From Candidatus Ryanbacteria bacterium RIFCSPHIGHO2_02_FULL_48_12 (GTDB lineage Bacteria; Patescibacteriota; Minisyncoccia; Ryanbacterales; 2-02-FULL-48-12): a stretch of 55,480 nucleotides of DNA. Position numbers and translations under genes: made by a program. The DNA is taken from NCBI GenBank assembly GCA_001819875.1, contig MHNR01000023.1:54640-110119 (forward strand), given 5' to 3'. Numbering within the stretch: position 1 is the first letter of the stretch; the number at the start of each line of letters is the position of its first letter. The notes beneath the pieces are model-generated. The model was not told the origin of the DNA and ran no database searches. It was given only the letters and a program-made list of their open reading frames with translations. Below, piece after piece: positions 25,203-34,250 of the stretch.

Positions 25203-25805
25203 TCACCCAAGGAGCTCCTTTGGTGGCTCTGCCTTCACGTTTATTCGAGTACCATTACATGAGAGGCAAGTCGGTATCTGACGAGGAGCACGCCAGACAT
25301 GGTGGCATTCCGTACACTCATGAATGTACCAAAGAGAATGCCGTGACCTCTGCAAGCGAGCGGCCTCACCATCCCTTCTCTTTAGTTTCTTTACAGCCTT
25401 ATCACTTTTGTCATTCGTTCCACCCTCGCACACATACCCTATAGCACCAGGCACTCGTATAAAATTATACGTCTCCAGAGACGAACCGTCGGTGAAATCA
25501 AGACATAGCATGGGTCCCTCGTCTGGCCACCCCAACCAGGCAACCTTTTGGATCGTTTTTCCTTGAAGAAACCGAGCCACATTTCTTCGTACCTTCCGAT
25601 GATCCTTTTCAGCAGGAAAACGCTCATTCAAAAGATATAGATGAGCAAGAACGTCCGTGACAACTTCAAACTCTTCGTCCGTTAAATCATCAATGACGCT
25701 TTTTGCGCCTGCTCGGGTACACCAAGGTTGCTTGGTCGGGTTTTTGAGATCCTCCTCCCGCCATTCTCTCAAGAATTTACGTTCGTGCTTTTTTCTGTTT
25801 CGCAT
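25203..25805 (-). CDS. Zinc-ribbon-containing hypothetical protein
   Basis: 200 residues. The C-terminal HECTECHHVWRAPRQIPTCLSC is a zinc ribbon with two CxxC-type knuckles; the middle (KVAWLGWPDEGPMLCLDFTDGSSLE) is beta-rich and unknown; the N-terminus is Arg/Lys-rich. Its start overlaps the end of the 25777 gene by 29 nt, so they are coupled. The end of the gene is an AAGGAGCTCCTT palindrome that may help end transcription. Nucleic-acid binding is likely but inferred. Confidence 0.62.
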   Translation of the reverse strand: MRNRKKHERKFLREWREEDLKNPTKQPWCTRAGAKSVIDDLTDEEFEVVTDVLAHLYLLNERFPAEKDHRKVRRNVARFLQGKTIQKVAWLGWPDEGPMLCLDFTDGSSLETYNFIRVPGAIGYVCEGGTNDKSDKAVKKLKRRDGEAARLQRSRHSLWYIHECTECHHVWRAPRQIPTCLSCNGTRINVKAEPPKELLG

Positions 25806-26310
25806 GGGTACCTTTTATTCTATGAGGAGTATTCATTTCTTCTCGTGTTATCATCGTTCCAAATACTTCCCGTAGTGTTTTCTCAACCTCTTCTTCAGAG
25901 CCGGTATTTCTTTCTCTTTTGTGCCAACCTTGTTCTTTGATGAAAGTCATGATGGGTTTGCCGCAATTGTCACATACTTCATGAGGGACGTAGACAGCAA
26001 ATTCTTCCTTATTCCTATACTCCAGCCGAAAATAATTGTCTTCCATTAATTTTCCACATATGTCGCATTTATGTATCCACATAGCACGAAAGTAAGCCAA
26101 TAATTTCAAAATCGTACCATATGGAGTAGGAACGGGAAGTGGATAATTTCGCGTGTATTTTTGACCCTTAGGAGGAGTACAGAGTCTCTGAAGAGGTGTT
26201 TTCCACCGACACGCACATGAAAGCTCACAAAAATTCTTCTCCCAGATTCCGTCAGGGCCATTGATCAGGAAAGCTATCGAACCCATTTCGGAAAGACCCC
26301 GGCTCTCCAT
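25777..26310 (-). CDS. Zinc-ribbon-type hypothetical protein
   Basis: 177 residues from ATG 26310, which has CGAGG 5 nt upstream. Two CxxC pairs, CDICGKLM and CDNCGKPI, flank a beta segment in the second half, as in rubredoxin-like zinc ribbons. The C-terminus is basic (KGTHAKQKKART). The first 75 residues are of unknown type; ATG 26082 (MWIHKCDICGK) is a shorter alternative start. Overlaps the gene upstream by 59 nt and the one downstream by 29 nt. Confidence 0.55.
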   Translation of the reverse strand: MESRGLSEMGSIAFLINGPDGIWEKNFCELSCACRWKTPLQRLCTPPKGQKYTRNYPLPVPTPYGTILKLLAYFRAMWIHKCDICGKLMEDNYFRLEYRNKEEFAVYVPHEVCDNCGKPIMTFIKEQGWHKRERNTGSEEEVEKTLREVFGTMITREEMNTPHRIKGTHAKQKKART

Positions 26311-26599
26311 GAAAGCCTCGGGGAGTATGACAAAACTGCCTCGGAGAGAAGATAATACTAGCTAACCTCCAAGCCCGCGGCCGGAACTCACTTGCAAGAA
26401 TTGTTTCCAAAAGGTCTCGGATTACTTCTTTCCCATAGTATCGAATAATCCAGCGCCAGTGAGCTAGGTCGCCGTAGTTGATGGTGCTGACGATAATCGC
26501 TTTTTTATGAGTATCCGGATTAAGTACGGAAAAATTGTACGACCAAAGAAGCGATTGGAAGGATGCGGGAAGTTTCTGTTGGAGCACTTCTCTTTCCAT
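26252..26599 (-). CDS. DUF6922-like (AbiE-associated antitoxin-like) protein
   Basis: 115 residues. LLWSYNFSVLNPDTHKKAII, then WRWIIRYYGKEVIRDLLE and AWRLASIIF, match the small helical proteins (DUF6922) that usually precede an AbiEii nucleotidyltransferase toxin; recognition is from memory. No AbiEii gene follows. The C-terminal ~30 residues overlap the next gene in another frame and look unlike the family, so the end may be rebuilt. Probably an orphan antitoxin. Confidence 0.5.
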   Translation of the reverse strand: MEREVLQQKLPASFQSLLWSYNFSVLNPDTHKKAIIVSTINYGDLAHWRWIIRYYGKEVIRDLLETILASEFRPRAWRLASIIFSPRQFCHTPRGFHGEPGSFRNGFDSFPDQWP

Positions 26600-26633
26600 G
26601 TTGGTTCATTATTTGCGTCAAATGTTAACCTAA

Positions 26634-27275
26634 TCAAGGCCTAGCACTCCCGTCACCTTGGCAGACGAGGTTTTTCATGTCCCAAAACAAGTAGCGAATT
26701 GTGGCCGTATCCTCCTTGGATGTCCGGCTGGTCAGTAGCTTCTGAATGCCACGGGCATAGGCATTTTTTGCGCTTCGATATGCACGAGAAGCACTATTCC
26801 CTTTTATCAGAGACAGCGGAACTTGATTGGATGGTTCGAGAAATAGCGCAGCCGTCCTATCCTCTCGTGGGCGCGTCCTTTTTTCCGAGCTATACATGAA
26901 GATAAAATCCTCTATGTACCCTATATATGCCCGAGCACCCTTCTTCACACTGGAAGCCCCAAGGATCTTTGCTGAACGACAGGAAAGCGCGTAGATAATT
27001 TTCTCACTCAGTAAGTGCTCATTTTCTCCTGTGCGGAGGATTACTTCCCCATTGTGACCGGTCAGCGTATCTTCGCTGCCGTGCCCATTAAAAAAGACAA
27101 CCTCCGGGGTTTGTTTTTTGAGCATACTTTCCACCTCCTGCCGATTCGCCCGCTCTTCTTGTAAATCAAGAACATGGTGTCCTTTTGACTTGGCGCTCTG
27201 AACGACTGGTTCGGCCCAGGCGGAGATATACCTAGTGGTATAGTCGTATCTAGGCCGGGTTATCAGCAAATTCAT
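26634..27275 (-). CDS. Caspase-like (clan CD) peptidase
   Basis: 213 residues. VVFFNGHGSEDT places the catalytic His at 65 after a hydrophobic strand, and IIYALSCRSAKILG places the catalytic Cys at 99 after the next, the His-Gly / Cys dyad of caspase, gingipain and CHAT-type peptidases. TARYLFWDM-like DTATIRYLFWDM near the C-terminus is a further block I recall from archaeal homologues. No signal peptide. Overlaps the 27250 gene by 26 nt. A regulated intracellular protease is likely; target unknown. Confidence 0.72.
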   Translation of the reverse strand: MNLLITRPRYDYTTRYISAWAEPVVQSAKSKGHHVLDLQEERANRQEVESMLKKQTPEVVFFNGHGSEDTLTGHNGEVILRTGENEHLLSEKIIYALSCRSAKILGASSVKKGARAYIGYIEDFIFMYSSEKRTRPREDRTAALFLEPSNQVPLSLIKGNSASRAYRSAKNAYARGIQKLLTSRTSKEDTATIRYLFWDMKNLVCQGDGSARP

Positions 27276-27486
27276 TGTGATCGTAGAAGATGCCCTCCTT
27301 TAACGCTCGTAAAAATCCCATTTCGACGTCGATCATCTTTTTCCCTACAGCATCGTTGACTCTAACATGTTCGATCAATTCCTCTTTGGTAAATTCGCCG
27401 TCAGCGCCCATGGAGATTTCTTTTCCGTCAGGCAAGGTGCGTAATCGCGCGATTACAAGTTCCTGAATCTCTTTTTCTTGATCCAT
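27250..27486 (-). CDS. Small acidic partner of caspase-like peptidase
   Basis: 78 residues, acidic and helical (KEIQELVIARLRTLPDGKEI, FTKEELIEHVRVNDAVGKKM). No catalytic motif. It overlaps the peptidase gene by 26 nt, and I recall similar small proteins beside homologous peptidases in archaea. Adaptor or inhibitor is the natural guess. AAAGAG lies just before ATG. Confidence 0.62.
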   Translation of the reverse strand: MDQEKEIQELVIARLRTLPDGKEISMGADGEFTKEELIEHVRVNDAVGKKMIDVEMGFLRALKEGIFYDHNEFADNPA

Positions 27487-27506
27487 AGCTCTTTGATCTT
27501 ATTCTT

Positions 27507-27692
27507 TTAAATAATCTCCAATTCGATGAGCTTCTGCAGAATTTCTTTGCCAAGCTCCGTCTCATTCACAATCTCTAAGTATGCCACCTGCCAAGTAATC
27601 GGCCCTTCTTTGGGTAAGGCCAAAACAACCTCTTCACGGAGATTGATAGGGAGGTTCGCATAGACTCTGAAAAATCGTTCCTTTCCGGCCAT
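27507..27692 (-). CDS. Second small partner of caspase-like peptidase
   Basis: 61 residues: RFFRVYANLPINLREEVVLA then TELGKEILQKLIELEII. A compact helical protein with a conserved-looking NLP.NLREE segment. Stop lies 20 nt before the 78-residue gene. A TATATA -10 with GTGACA -35 (16-nt spacer) sits upstream and puts the start very close to ATG. First gene of the likely five- or six-gene minus-strand operon. Confidence 0.62.
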   Translation of the reverse strand: MAGKERFFRVYANLPINLREEVVLALPKEGPITWQVAYLEIVNETELGKEILQKLIELEII

Positions 27693-27828
27693 AGGTTTAT
27701 ATAGTTCATACTATCATATTGTCACTTTTTGTGTATACACGTAGTAAAGAGGGAAAATCTTTGGGCCTAGCCCCCTCCGGCAACTTTCCCAGTCTTTGTC
27801 ATCCATTCAAGCGCCTTATGATAACCTC

Positions 27829-28065
27829 ATGAGAAAGAAACAATCAGACGCAACCAAACATGACAAGACCGCATTCCCGATCAGTGTAGCGGAGATGCAA
27901 ACCTTATTATTACGACTTGGTTATACTCACGCACGAGAGCATGCTGGAGGGATTCTCCATCACGCTCAAGGCATCCAAAAAGCCGTCAAACTCCTTGCCC
28001 TGAATGATACCAAAAGCTTCACGAAAAAACTTGCCGCTTTGCGCAAATGGGGGCTCCGCAGGTAG
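27829..28065 (+). CDS. Small basic hypothetical protein beside tRNA-Asn
   Basis: 78 residues from ATG 27829 (MRKKQSDATKHDK); TATGAT lies 6 nt before it, so it is probably leaderless, and the upstream ATG 27796 would precede the promoter. Basic and helical with MQTLLLRLGYTHAREHAGG. The last codons and stop (AGG TAG) are built from the 3' end of the tRNA-Asn on the other strand. Divergent from the caspase cassette. Unknown function. Confidence 0.5.
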   Translation: MRKKQSDATKHDKTAFPISVAEMQTLLLRLGYTHAREHAGGILHHAQGIQKAVKLLALNDTKSFTKKLAALRKWGLRR

Positions 28066-28125
28066 GATTCGAACCTACGACCAATGCGTTAACAGCGCAC
28101 TGCTCTACCGCTGAGCTACTGCGGA
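28054..28125 (-). tRNA. tRNA-Asn (anticodon GTT)
   Basis: 72 nt. Acceptor TCCGCAG pairs with CTGCGGA; D arm GCTC/GAGC; anticodon loop CTGTTAA; T arm GTAGG-TTCGAAT-CCTAC; discriminator G. CCA is not encoded. All arms are intact. Confidence 0.95.
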
Positions 28126-28196
28126 ATATTTAAAAACCTACGAAAATATATTACCACGGCAACACCCACAAATCAATAAAACAGCTTCCTCTATTA

Positions 28197-28225
28197 TTGA
28201 CAATATGCTTACCCTATAGTACAAG
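28197..28225 (+). promoter_or_regulatory. Sigma-70 promoter, plus strand
   Basis: TTGACA (28197-28202), 17-nt spacer, TACAAG (28220-28225), reading toward the 28262 gene. Confidence 0.6.
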
Positions 28226-28261
28226 TAGCTGGATAGATTTTTTAAAAAAGGAGGCTAGCCC

Positions 28262-28765
28262 ATGGCAAAAAAACAGCCCGTATCTCTTGCCTTGCTCCGC
28301 GAGCGAGACTTTGAGGCACACATACCCAAAGAGCGTATATCCTCGAAAATTCCCAGGCTTACCGTAGAGGCAATAACTTGCAGTTTATTCTGTGTATTCT
28401 TGCCGGAGAGAGAATCTGTCTCCATAAGTCTCTCTATGGATTCTGCCGAACAGGCAAGAACAATAGAGGGCATCTCCTTGTCGTACAAAAAAACGTGCAA
28501 GATCAGAGATCTCCCGCCACACTTTCTAGATAGTCCGCTCCTCATACGCTATATTTTGTCGCATGAGGGCACGGTGCATGATATATCATCAGTGCAAATT
28601 ATCGCCGATGTCGCCGCGGCTATCATAGCAAAACACTCCTCCCTCCTGATAACCATAGCCGGGAGACAGAAAGATACCATCACCTTCAAGTTGTCCTCTC
28701 CCTTCTACGAAGGGAGAACTATCATGGCGAAAGAAGAATTCGAGACTCTCGGGGTATATCTTTAA
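28262..28765 (+). CDS. Hypothetical soluble protein
   Basis: 167 residues, no signal peptide, mixed alpha/beta with long hydrophobic beta strands (VEAITCSLFCVFLPERE, SLLITIAGRQKDTITFKL). AAAAAAGGAGG precedes ATG. It is followed 12 nt later by a 79-residue gene whose second half (GIITIHGRQKIKELRDAL) resembles the LLITIAGRQKDTIT part, so the two may be related. Function unknown. Confidence 0.65.
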   Translation: MAKKQPVSLALLRERDFEAHIPKERISSKIPRLTVEAITCSLFCVFLPERESVSISLSMDSAEQARTIEGISLSYKKTCKIRDLPPHFLDSPLLIRYILSHEGTVHDISSVQIIADVAAAIIAKHSSLLITIAGRQKDTITFKLSSPFYEGRTIMAKEEFETLGVYL

Positions 28766-28777
28766 GAGGAGGCCTGC

Positions 28778-29017
28778 ATGTTGCATAAAAAGATCGTAGA
28801 TCGTGGCAATAGACTCCCCTATCGACTGCTTATCATCAGTACTACAAAAAACGGCAATGAACATAGCCCCCGGACCGTGTCTCACGTGATAGGGAGCGAG
28901 AATATCGCTATCCATGGCAGAGAGGGAGAAGGCATCATTACTATACATGGAAGACAGAAAATAAAAGAACTCCGAGATGCACTTACCGAAATCTGTGCTT
29001 TTATGGAGATTCGATAA
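28778..29017 (+). CDS. Hypothetical small protein, second gene of operon
   Basis: 79 residues. AAGAGGAGG ribosome site overlaps the stop of the preceding gene. Beta-rich, with HGREGEGIITIHGRQK containing an IHGR repeat. No recognised domain. Transcription ends at 29022-29053. Confidence 0.62.
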   Translation: MLHKKIVDRGNRLPYRLLIISTTKNGNEHSPRTVSHVIGSENIAIHGREGEGIITIHGRQKIKELRDALTEICAFMEIR

Positions 29018-29021
29018 ACGC

Positions 29022-29053
29022 AAAAGCTCCGCCAAAAAACGGAGCTTTTTTAT
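29022..29053. terminator. Bidirectional terminator between convergent genes
   Basis: AAGCTCCG-(8 nt)-CGGAGCTT with TTTTATTT after it on the plus strand and CTTTTG on the minus strand. Serves both the 28778 gene and rpoD. Confidence 0.82.
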
Positions 29054-29074
29054 TTAGAAACTCGCAAACCGCAA

Positions 29075-30343
29075 TCAATACCCCTCAAACTGTATGGACT
29101 TGCGATGCTGGCGGATTTTTTCAAATGATTTGGCCTCAATCTGGCGGATGCGCTCACGAGTGACGCCAAACTCCTTGCCCACCTCCTCGAGCGTATGGGT
29201 GATACCATCATCCAGACCAAATCGCATCTTGAGTATTTTTTGCTCGCGTGGCGTGAGATCGCTCAGAATCTCTTTCATCTGATCACGCAGAAGCTTGCGC
29301 TCCACCTCCTGGGCGGGCGTGAGCATTTTTTCATCCTCGATAAACTCGCTCAAGGTTGAAGCTTCATCGTCATCCTCACCTACCGGGGCTTCTAGAGAGA
29401 TCGTCTCCTGGGATATCTCCATGATATGATGGACTTTTTCTACCTCGAGCCCCATCTCGGAGGCAATCTCCTCGGGTAAAGGCTCGCGCCCAAGATCCTG
29501 TAGGAGCCGGCGCTTGACCTGCTGAAACTTGGATATTGTCTCGATCATGTGTACTGGTATACGGATAGTACGCGCCTGATCGGCAAGAGCGCGAGTAATG
29601 GCTTGGCGTATCCACCAGGTCGCATAGGTAGAAAACTTGTAGCCCTTGTGCCAGTCAAACTTCTCTACGGCGCGAAATAGCCCGAGATTCCCCTCCTGGA
29701 TAAGATCCAAAAGTGTGAGGTTGGGACTGCGGCCAACGTATTTTTTGGCGATACTGACCACCAAACGCAAGTTGGCCTGTACCAAAAGGTTTTTGGCCTC
29801 CTCATCTCCCCGCTCGATACGCTTGGCAAGATCGCGCTCTTTCTCGGCAGACAAAAGCGGGATACGGCCAATCTCTTTGAGATACATCTGTACCGAATCC
29901 GAAGAAATATGCTCGACTTGATCTTTGAGCATAATATCCGGACTCTTGCCTTTGCGTCCCTTTTTTTTCTCCGGAGTTGCGCCATCCTCGGCAAGCTCGA
30001 TAAATCCTTTGTCCTCCAATACATCAATCCCCAGACCCTCAAGCTTCTGATAGAGCTCTTCTAGAAACACGATATTGTACTCAATCTTGGGGAATGTACT
30101 CAAGATCTCGCCATAGGTGATAAACCCGCGGGACTTCCCTTTTTCTACCAAGGTCTCCACTTTACTCTCGTCAAAATCTTTTTTGGTGGGACGCGCAAAG
30201 ACCATGGGAGATTCTTTTTTGCCCGCAGACTTTTTGGCCAGTTTTTTGGGAGCGGCTTTTTTCTTGAGAGGTTTTACCGGCTTCTTTTTTGGTTTGTGCG
30301 CCGACTTCTTCTTGGACTGCTTGACTTTGGCTTTTTTGGCCAT
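29075..30343 (-). CDS. rpoD: RNA polymerase primary sigma factor RpoD (sigma-70)
   Basis: 422 residues. A Lys/Pro/Ala-rich N-terminal ~50 residues replaces most of region 1.1. Region 1.2 ([17 protein letters not shown]), region 2 ([55 protein letters not shown]), region 3 and region 4 ([38 protein letters not shown]) are complete. Principal sigma factor that recognises the TTGACA/TATAAT promoters seen throughout the window. Lies 60 nt downstream of dnaG on the same strand, the classic rpsU-dnaG-rpoD order without rpsU. Confidence 0.97.
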   Translation of the reverse strand: MAKKAKVKQSKKKSAHKPKKKPVKPLKKKAAPKKLAKKSAGKKESPMVFARPTKKDFDESKVETLVEKGKSRGFITYGEILSTFPKIEYNIVFLEELYQKLEGLGIDVLEDKGFIELAEDGATPEKKKGRKGKSPDIMLKDQVEHISSDSVQMYLKEIGRIPLLSAEKERDLAKRIERGDEEAKNLLVQANLRLVVSIAKKYVGRSPNLTLLDLIQEGNLGLFRAVEKFDWHKGYKFSTYATWWIRQAITRALADQARTIRIPVHMIETISKFQQVKRRLLQDLGREPLPEEIASEMGLEVEKVHHIMEISQETISLEAPVGEDDDEASTLSEFIEDEKMLTPAQEVERKLLRDQMKEILSDLTPREQKILKMRFGLDDGITHTLEEVGKEFGVTRERIRQIEAKSFEKIRQHRKSIQFEGY

Positions 30344-30402
30344 AGGAAAAAGAGTTAGAGAGACTAAACGAGACTGAAACTGCCCCCATGATAGCCTACT
30401 TA

Positions 30403-32163
30403 CTACGAGCTCGCAAGGCGCCGCGAAGCATCGCTAAACTCCGCTACCAAGGTTCCCAGCTCCGCTGTGTTGCCCGAGAGCTCGGCTTTGCGGATGCGAT
30501 CGGAGAGTCCCTCGAGCCGGCCCTTGAGCTGCTCACGCTCGATCTCCTGCACGCAAGCTCCCACCTCCTCATCTATACCCGCAAAACCGGTTACCTCCGC
30601 CTCAAAGATAAAGCGATTGGCAAGTGTCTGGTACTCTGGCGGCATATTGGCAAATGAGGTCCGGTACCCCTCCTCACTCCTCTCGGACGCCGCAAGATAA
30701 GTATAGAGTTTTTTGTGCGCCGGCAAAGAGAACATATCTGCATTGAGTTTTTCTGCCACTTCCAAAGGACGAGCAAATAAAAGCCCAAGCAGCCGCTCCT
30801 CGAGAACCTGGAGTCTGCTTTTTTGGGGCGGGGCGTTCACTCCCAAATCTTGCCGCGCGGCGGCAAACACATGCGGTGATTTGATTTTTTTGAGATCCTG
30901 CCAAACCGCCTCATCTTTGATACCCAAGGCTTGCGCGATTTTGGCGACCCAGTGAGCCTTGTCTATCTCCTGCGGAATCTTGGCCACCAGCGGCAAGACC
31001 GAGCGCGCGATACTGCGCTTACCCTCAATGGTCCGCGCGTCAAACTTTTCCAGCGAACGCTCTAGAAAAAATGATATAACGTCTTTTGATTGCTCGACCG
31101 CCTCCAGCCACACGGCGGGATTTTCTTTTATTACATCGGCCGGATCTTTTTCTTTCACTGCGATTACTTTGACGTCAAACCCAGCTTCGAGTGCCATATC
31201 GATACTTCGGCGTGTCGCCGACTCACCCGCCTCATCCATATCAAATGACATAAGCAATTTATCACAAAGCCGCTTGAGCCCCTGGAGCTGATAGGGGGTG
31301 AGCGCGGTACCCGAGACTGCCACCGCATTTGTCGTGCCTGCTTGATGCACCATAAGCGCGTCCATATACCCCTCTACAAGAATCGCGGTATTTGATTTGC
31401 GCACCTCGAGCTTTGCCTTATCGAATGCGTAGAGCACTCTACTCTTGTCGTACAAAACCGTCTGCGGTGAGTTGATGTATTTAGCGACCGTATCGGTAGC
31501 ATTGCCAAATATCCGCCCGCCAAAACCGATGATACGGCCGTTAAAATCCGCTATCGGAAATATGATGCGGTTGCGAAACCGATCGTAATAGAGATGTGCG
31601 GCAGATTGCGCTTTGGGATTTTTGATAAGCAGCCCTACTTTTTCTATCTCGGGTGGTATAAATCCTTTTTTTTGGAGATGCTCCAAGAGCGTGCGCCATC
31701 CAGTTGCCTCGGGCAAAGAAAACCCCAACCGGAACGATTTGACCGACTCCTCGCTCACCCCGCGTTTTACGAGATAATCTCTGACCGTAGCACTACGCGA
31801 GAGATTAAGCTCATAAAACTTCGCCGTCTCCTCAAGAATGGCAAACAACCGCAAACGCTCGTCACGCTCCCGCGGATCCTCGTAGACGAGCTCCACACTG
31901 GCACGCTTGGCAAGAATATCCAGCGCTTCTTTAAAATCCACTCCCTCAATATCCATCACAAACCGAAACTGATCCCCACCCTTACCACAGCCAAAACAAT
32001 GCCAGACATCCCGCGCCGGAGACACATAAAACGACGGTGTCTTTTCATTATGGAACGGGCAAACCGCCTTAAAATTGGCCCCCGCACGCACGAGTTTGAG
32101 ATATGATCCCACGACATCGGCCACCGAGAGACGAGCTTTTATTTGTTCTACCGGACTTGGCAT
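30403..32163 (-). CDS. dnaG: DNA primase
   Basis: 586 residues from ATG 32163 (MPSPVEQIK); GAGG is 5 nt upstream and a TATACT -10 lies just before. Zinc domain [15 protein letters not shown] ... [10 protein letters not shown] (residues ~38-70), then the TOPRIM catalytic core with [16 protein letters not shown] and [18 protein letters not shown] supplying the acidic metal ligands, then a C-terminal helicase-binding-like helical region. Makes RNA primers for DNA replication. Lies directly upstream of rpoD. Confidence 0.97.
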   Translation of the reverse strand: MPSPVEQIKARLSVADVVGSYLKLVRAGANFKAVCPFHNEKTPSFYVSPARDVWHCFGCGKGGDQFRFVMDIEGVDFKEALDILAKRASVELVYEDPRERDERLRLFAILEETAKFYELNLSRSATVRDYLVKRGVSEESVKSFRLGFSLPEATGWRTLLEHLQKKGFIPPEIEKVGLLIKNPKAQSAAHLYYDRFRNRIIFPIADFNGRIIGFGGRIFGNATDTVAKYINSPQTVLYDKSRVLYAFDKAKLEVRKSNTAILVEGYMDALMVHQAGTTNAVAVSGTALTPYQLQGLKRLCDKLLMSFDMDEAGESATRRSIDMALEAGFDVKVIAVKEKDPADVIKENPAVWLEAVEQSKDVISFFLERSLEKFDARTIEGKRSIARSVLPLVAKIPQEIDKAHWVAKIAQALGIKDEAVWQDLKKIKSPHVFAAARQDLGVNAPPQKSRLQVLEERLLGLLFARPLEVAEKLNADMFSLPAHKKLYTYLAASERSEEGYRTSFANMPPEYQTLANRFIFEAEVTGFAGIDEEVGACVQEIEREQLKGRLEGLSDRIRKAELSGNTAELGTLVAEFSDASRRLASS

Positions 32164-32257
32164 ATACCTCAAAGTATACCATTGACGACCAAAAGAAAAG
32201 CGATCTCCACAGCGATCTTGTCATCTCCTATGTTAGAATATATGCAGTATATTGCGT

Positions 32258-33382
32258 ATGTCTCTGGAAACACTTCGCACTATTATATTGAGTGTAGGCT
32301 GGCCGGTGCTCGTCGTCGGCAGTATATTCATCGCCATACAGGGATGGCTGTTTTATGAGTCGCTCAAGGGTTCGATATTTGCGCGCCTTGTGCTCCCTTC
32401 GGTATTCGGCTGGCTGGTCACTATGTACAGTCTCGGCGTGACTGCTACATTCTACATGGTCAATGATGTATCAGGCGCTACTATAGTGCTACCGATATTT
32501 CTTGTCTGGTTTGTCACATTTGTCACCTTGCTTGCGGTGACATTCCGCTGGAGCAAAGAAGCCGTCAAATTGCATCACTTTTATGATTCGCTAGAGCAAC
32601 AAGTCGAGGAGCGTACCGCGGAGCTCACCAAAGCGCACAAAAAAGAGCTTGCCAATGAAAAGCAGATTCGCAAACTCAAAGACGAGCTCTTATTTATCGC
32701 CGCACACGAGCTCCGGAGTCCGGTAAATGCCATCAAATGGGGCTTGGATGCATTTATCACCGAGCGCTATACCCAACGCGATATTCCAGATGAATCCATG
32801 GATCTTCTCAAAAATGTCTACGAGCGCAATGAACACTTGGTGAGTCTTGCGGACAATCTTCTTAATATCGCGCGGCTGGAAGAGGGTGCGCTCCAGATCA
32901 AAACCGAGGAGGTGGACCTCAATGAGATTATTGATGATGCGATACAAGAGACCCAGCCGCTTGCAAAAAATACCCACATACATATCCTTGGCCCCAAAAA
33001 ACGGCCTCTCCCCCACGTGCTTGCCGACAAAGCAATGACCAAAGAGGTAATCGTAAATCTCGTCAACAACGCGGTGAAATACAACAAAGAAAACGGGGTC
33101 GTGTCATTTGCTTGGACGGAAAAAAGCAGAGCACTCGTACTCGAAGTAAAAGACACCGGCATCGGTATACCCGCGAAAGATCTGGAGCGCATGTTTAAAA
33201 AATTCCATCGCGCCGACAATGCCAAACGCGGACACGTAAGCGGAGCTGGGCTAGGCCTCTATATCGTCAAAAAACTTGTCACCAAGATGAAAGGATCTAT
33301 TAAGGTAGAATCTATGGAGGGCAAGGGATCAGTATTTTTTGTCTCGCTCCCCCTTGCAGATTCAAACGAAAAGCAAAGGTAA
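32258..33382 (+). CDS. Membrane sensor histidine kinase
   Basis: 374 residues from ATG 32258 (MSLETL). Three or four N-terminal membrane helices (to ~residue 98) with almost no extracellular loop, then a coiled-coil linker, HisKA with FIAAHELRSPVNAIKW (phospho-acceptor His), and HATPase_c: NLVNNAVKYN (N box), DTGIGIP (G1), GAGLGLYIV (G2). No response regulator is adjacent, so it is an orphan kinase. The stimulus is likely membrane-linked (inferred). Confidence 0.92.
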   Translation: MSLETLRTIILSVGWPVLVVGSIFIAIQGWLFYESLKGSIFARLVLPSVFGWLVTMYSLGVTATFYMVNDVSGATIVLPIFLVWFVTFVTLLAVTFRWSKEAVKLHHFYDSLEQQVEERTAELTKAHKKELANEKQIRKLKDELLFIAAHELRSPVNAIKWGLDAFITERYTQRDIPDESMDLLKNVYERNEHLVSLADNLLNIARLEEGALQIKTEEVDLNEIIDDAIQETQPLAKNTHIHILGPKKRPLPHVLADKAMTKEVIVNLVNNAVKYNKENGVVSFAWTEKSRALVLEVKDTGIGIPAKDLERMFKKFHRADNAKRGHVSGAGLGLYIVKKLVTKMKGSIKVESMEGKGSVFFVSLPLADSNEKQR

Positions 33383-33399
33383 CATTTGGAGCCTTGTCT

Positions 33400-34146
33400 C
33401 TATCCTATCTTTGATCCTACCTGCTCACCCAACACTACGCGCTTGAGATTGTTTGGGGTAAAAATATTAAACACATGAATAGGCTTTGGGTAGCTCTCCA
33501 TTGCAAAACCGATTGCGGCCGCGTCCATAAACTTTAAACGCTTGGCAAACGCCTCGTCATAGGAGATATTCGGTATCAGTACCGCACGCTTATCTTTCAC
33601 CGGATCACTTGTAAATACACCATCTACTTTAGTAGCTTTGAAAATCGCATCCGCGCGCACCTCGGAGGCACGAAGTACCGCGGCAGTATCGGTAGAAAAG
33701 TTGGGATTACCTGTCCCGCAAGAAAATATCACCACCCGCCCCAAAGATAGATGCTTGAGCGCGCGCTTACGGATAAAGGGCTCTGCAATTTGGCGCATCT
33801 CAATCGCGGTCTCTACGCGCGCCGGCACGCCATGTGCCTCAAGCACCGAGCCCAAAAGAAGAGCATTGATGGCAGTCGCAAGCATTCCCATATGATCAGC
33901 GGTAACACGCTCTACGCCACCCTCACCAGAAAGACGCGCACCGCGTACGATATTGCCCCCACCCACCACTACGCCAACCTCCACTCCCAGATCCACAATC
34001 GTTTTAATCTCGCGTGCGATAAACTCGACCGCCGAGACCTTGAGAATCTCGTCTGTGCCGGCGAATGCCTCACCGGTAAGCTTTAAAATAATACGTTTAT
34101 ACTGCAACTTTTTCTTTAGAGATGCCACTCTTTTTTTGATAGTCAT
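33400..34146 (-). CDS. pyrH: UMP kinase
   Basis: 248 residues from ATG 34146 (MTIKKRVASLKKK). ILKLTGEAFAG is the N-terminal phosphate loop; VGVVVGGGNIVRGA and TADHMGMLATAINAL the substrate part; FSCGTGNPNFSTDTAAVLRA and the ATKVDGVFTSDPV segment complete the amino-acid kinase fold. Phosphorylates UMP to UDP. TATACT lies 6 nt before ATG, with GGAGG inside that gap: leaderless start. Divergent from the 34251 gene. Confidence 0.95.
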   Translation of the reverse strand: MTIKKRVASLKKKLQYKRIILKLTGEAFAGTDEILKVSAVEFIAREIKTIVDLGVEVGVVVGGGNIVRGARLSGEGGVERVTADHMGMLATAINALLLGSVLEAHGVPARVETAIEMRQIAEPFIRKRALKHLSLGRVVIFSCGTGNPNFSTDTAAVLRASEVRADAIFKATKVDGVFTSDPVKDKRAVLIPNISYDEAFAKRLKFMDAAAIGFAMESYPKPIHVFNIFTPNNLKRVVLGEQVGSKIG

Positions 34147-34152
34147 TCCTCC

Positions 34153-34158
34153 AGTATA
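34153..34158 (-). promoter_or_regulatory. -10 box TATACT, leaderless start of pyrH
   Basis: TATACT on the minus strand, 6 nt (GGAGGA) before ATG 34146. Confidence 0.6.
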
Positions 34159-34185
34159 ACAAATTACCACACCCTTTGCGCACAC

Positions 34186-34214
34186 TTGCGAGTAGTTCAG
34201 GCTCGTGGTACAAT
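34186..34214 (+). promoter_or_regulatory. Sigma-70 promoter, plus strand
   Basis: TTGCGA (34186-34191), 17-nt spacer, TACAAT (34209-34214), then a 36-nt leader to ATG 34251. Confidence 0.7.
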
Positions 34215-34250
34215 AATTTCTGGTAGAACTTTTATACGGGGGTATATTAT

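Larger units (their letters stand above)
24987..28079. mobile_element. Putative tRNA-Asn-targeted genomic island (decayed, no integrase)
   Basis: 3.1 kb bounded on the right by an intact tRNA-Asn whose 3' end points inward, and on the left by a direct repeat of that 3' end. All genes inside are accessory: zinc-ribbon proteins, a DUF6922-like protein, a caspase-like cassette and a small plus-strand gene. No integrase or recombinase is visible, so mobility would need help from elsewhere or has been lost. Confidence 0.5.

Noticed and set aside
26252-26599. Complete AbiE toxin-antitoxin pair
   Set aside because: Only the antitoxin-like DUF6922 protein is present; the next frame is not a nucleotidyltransferase.
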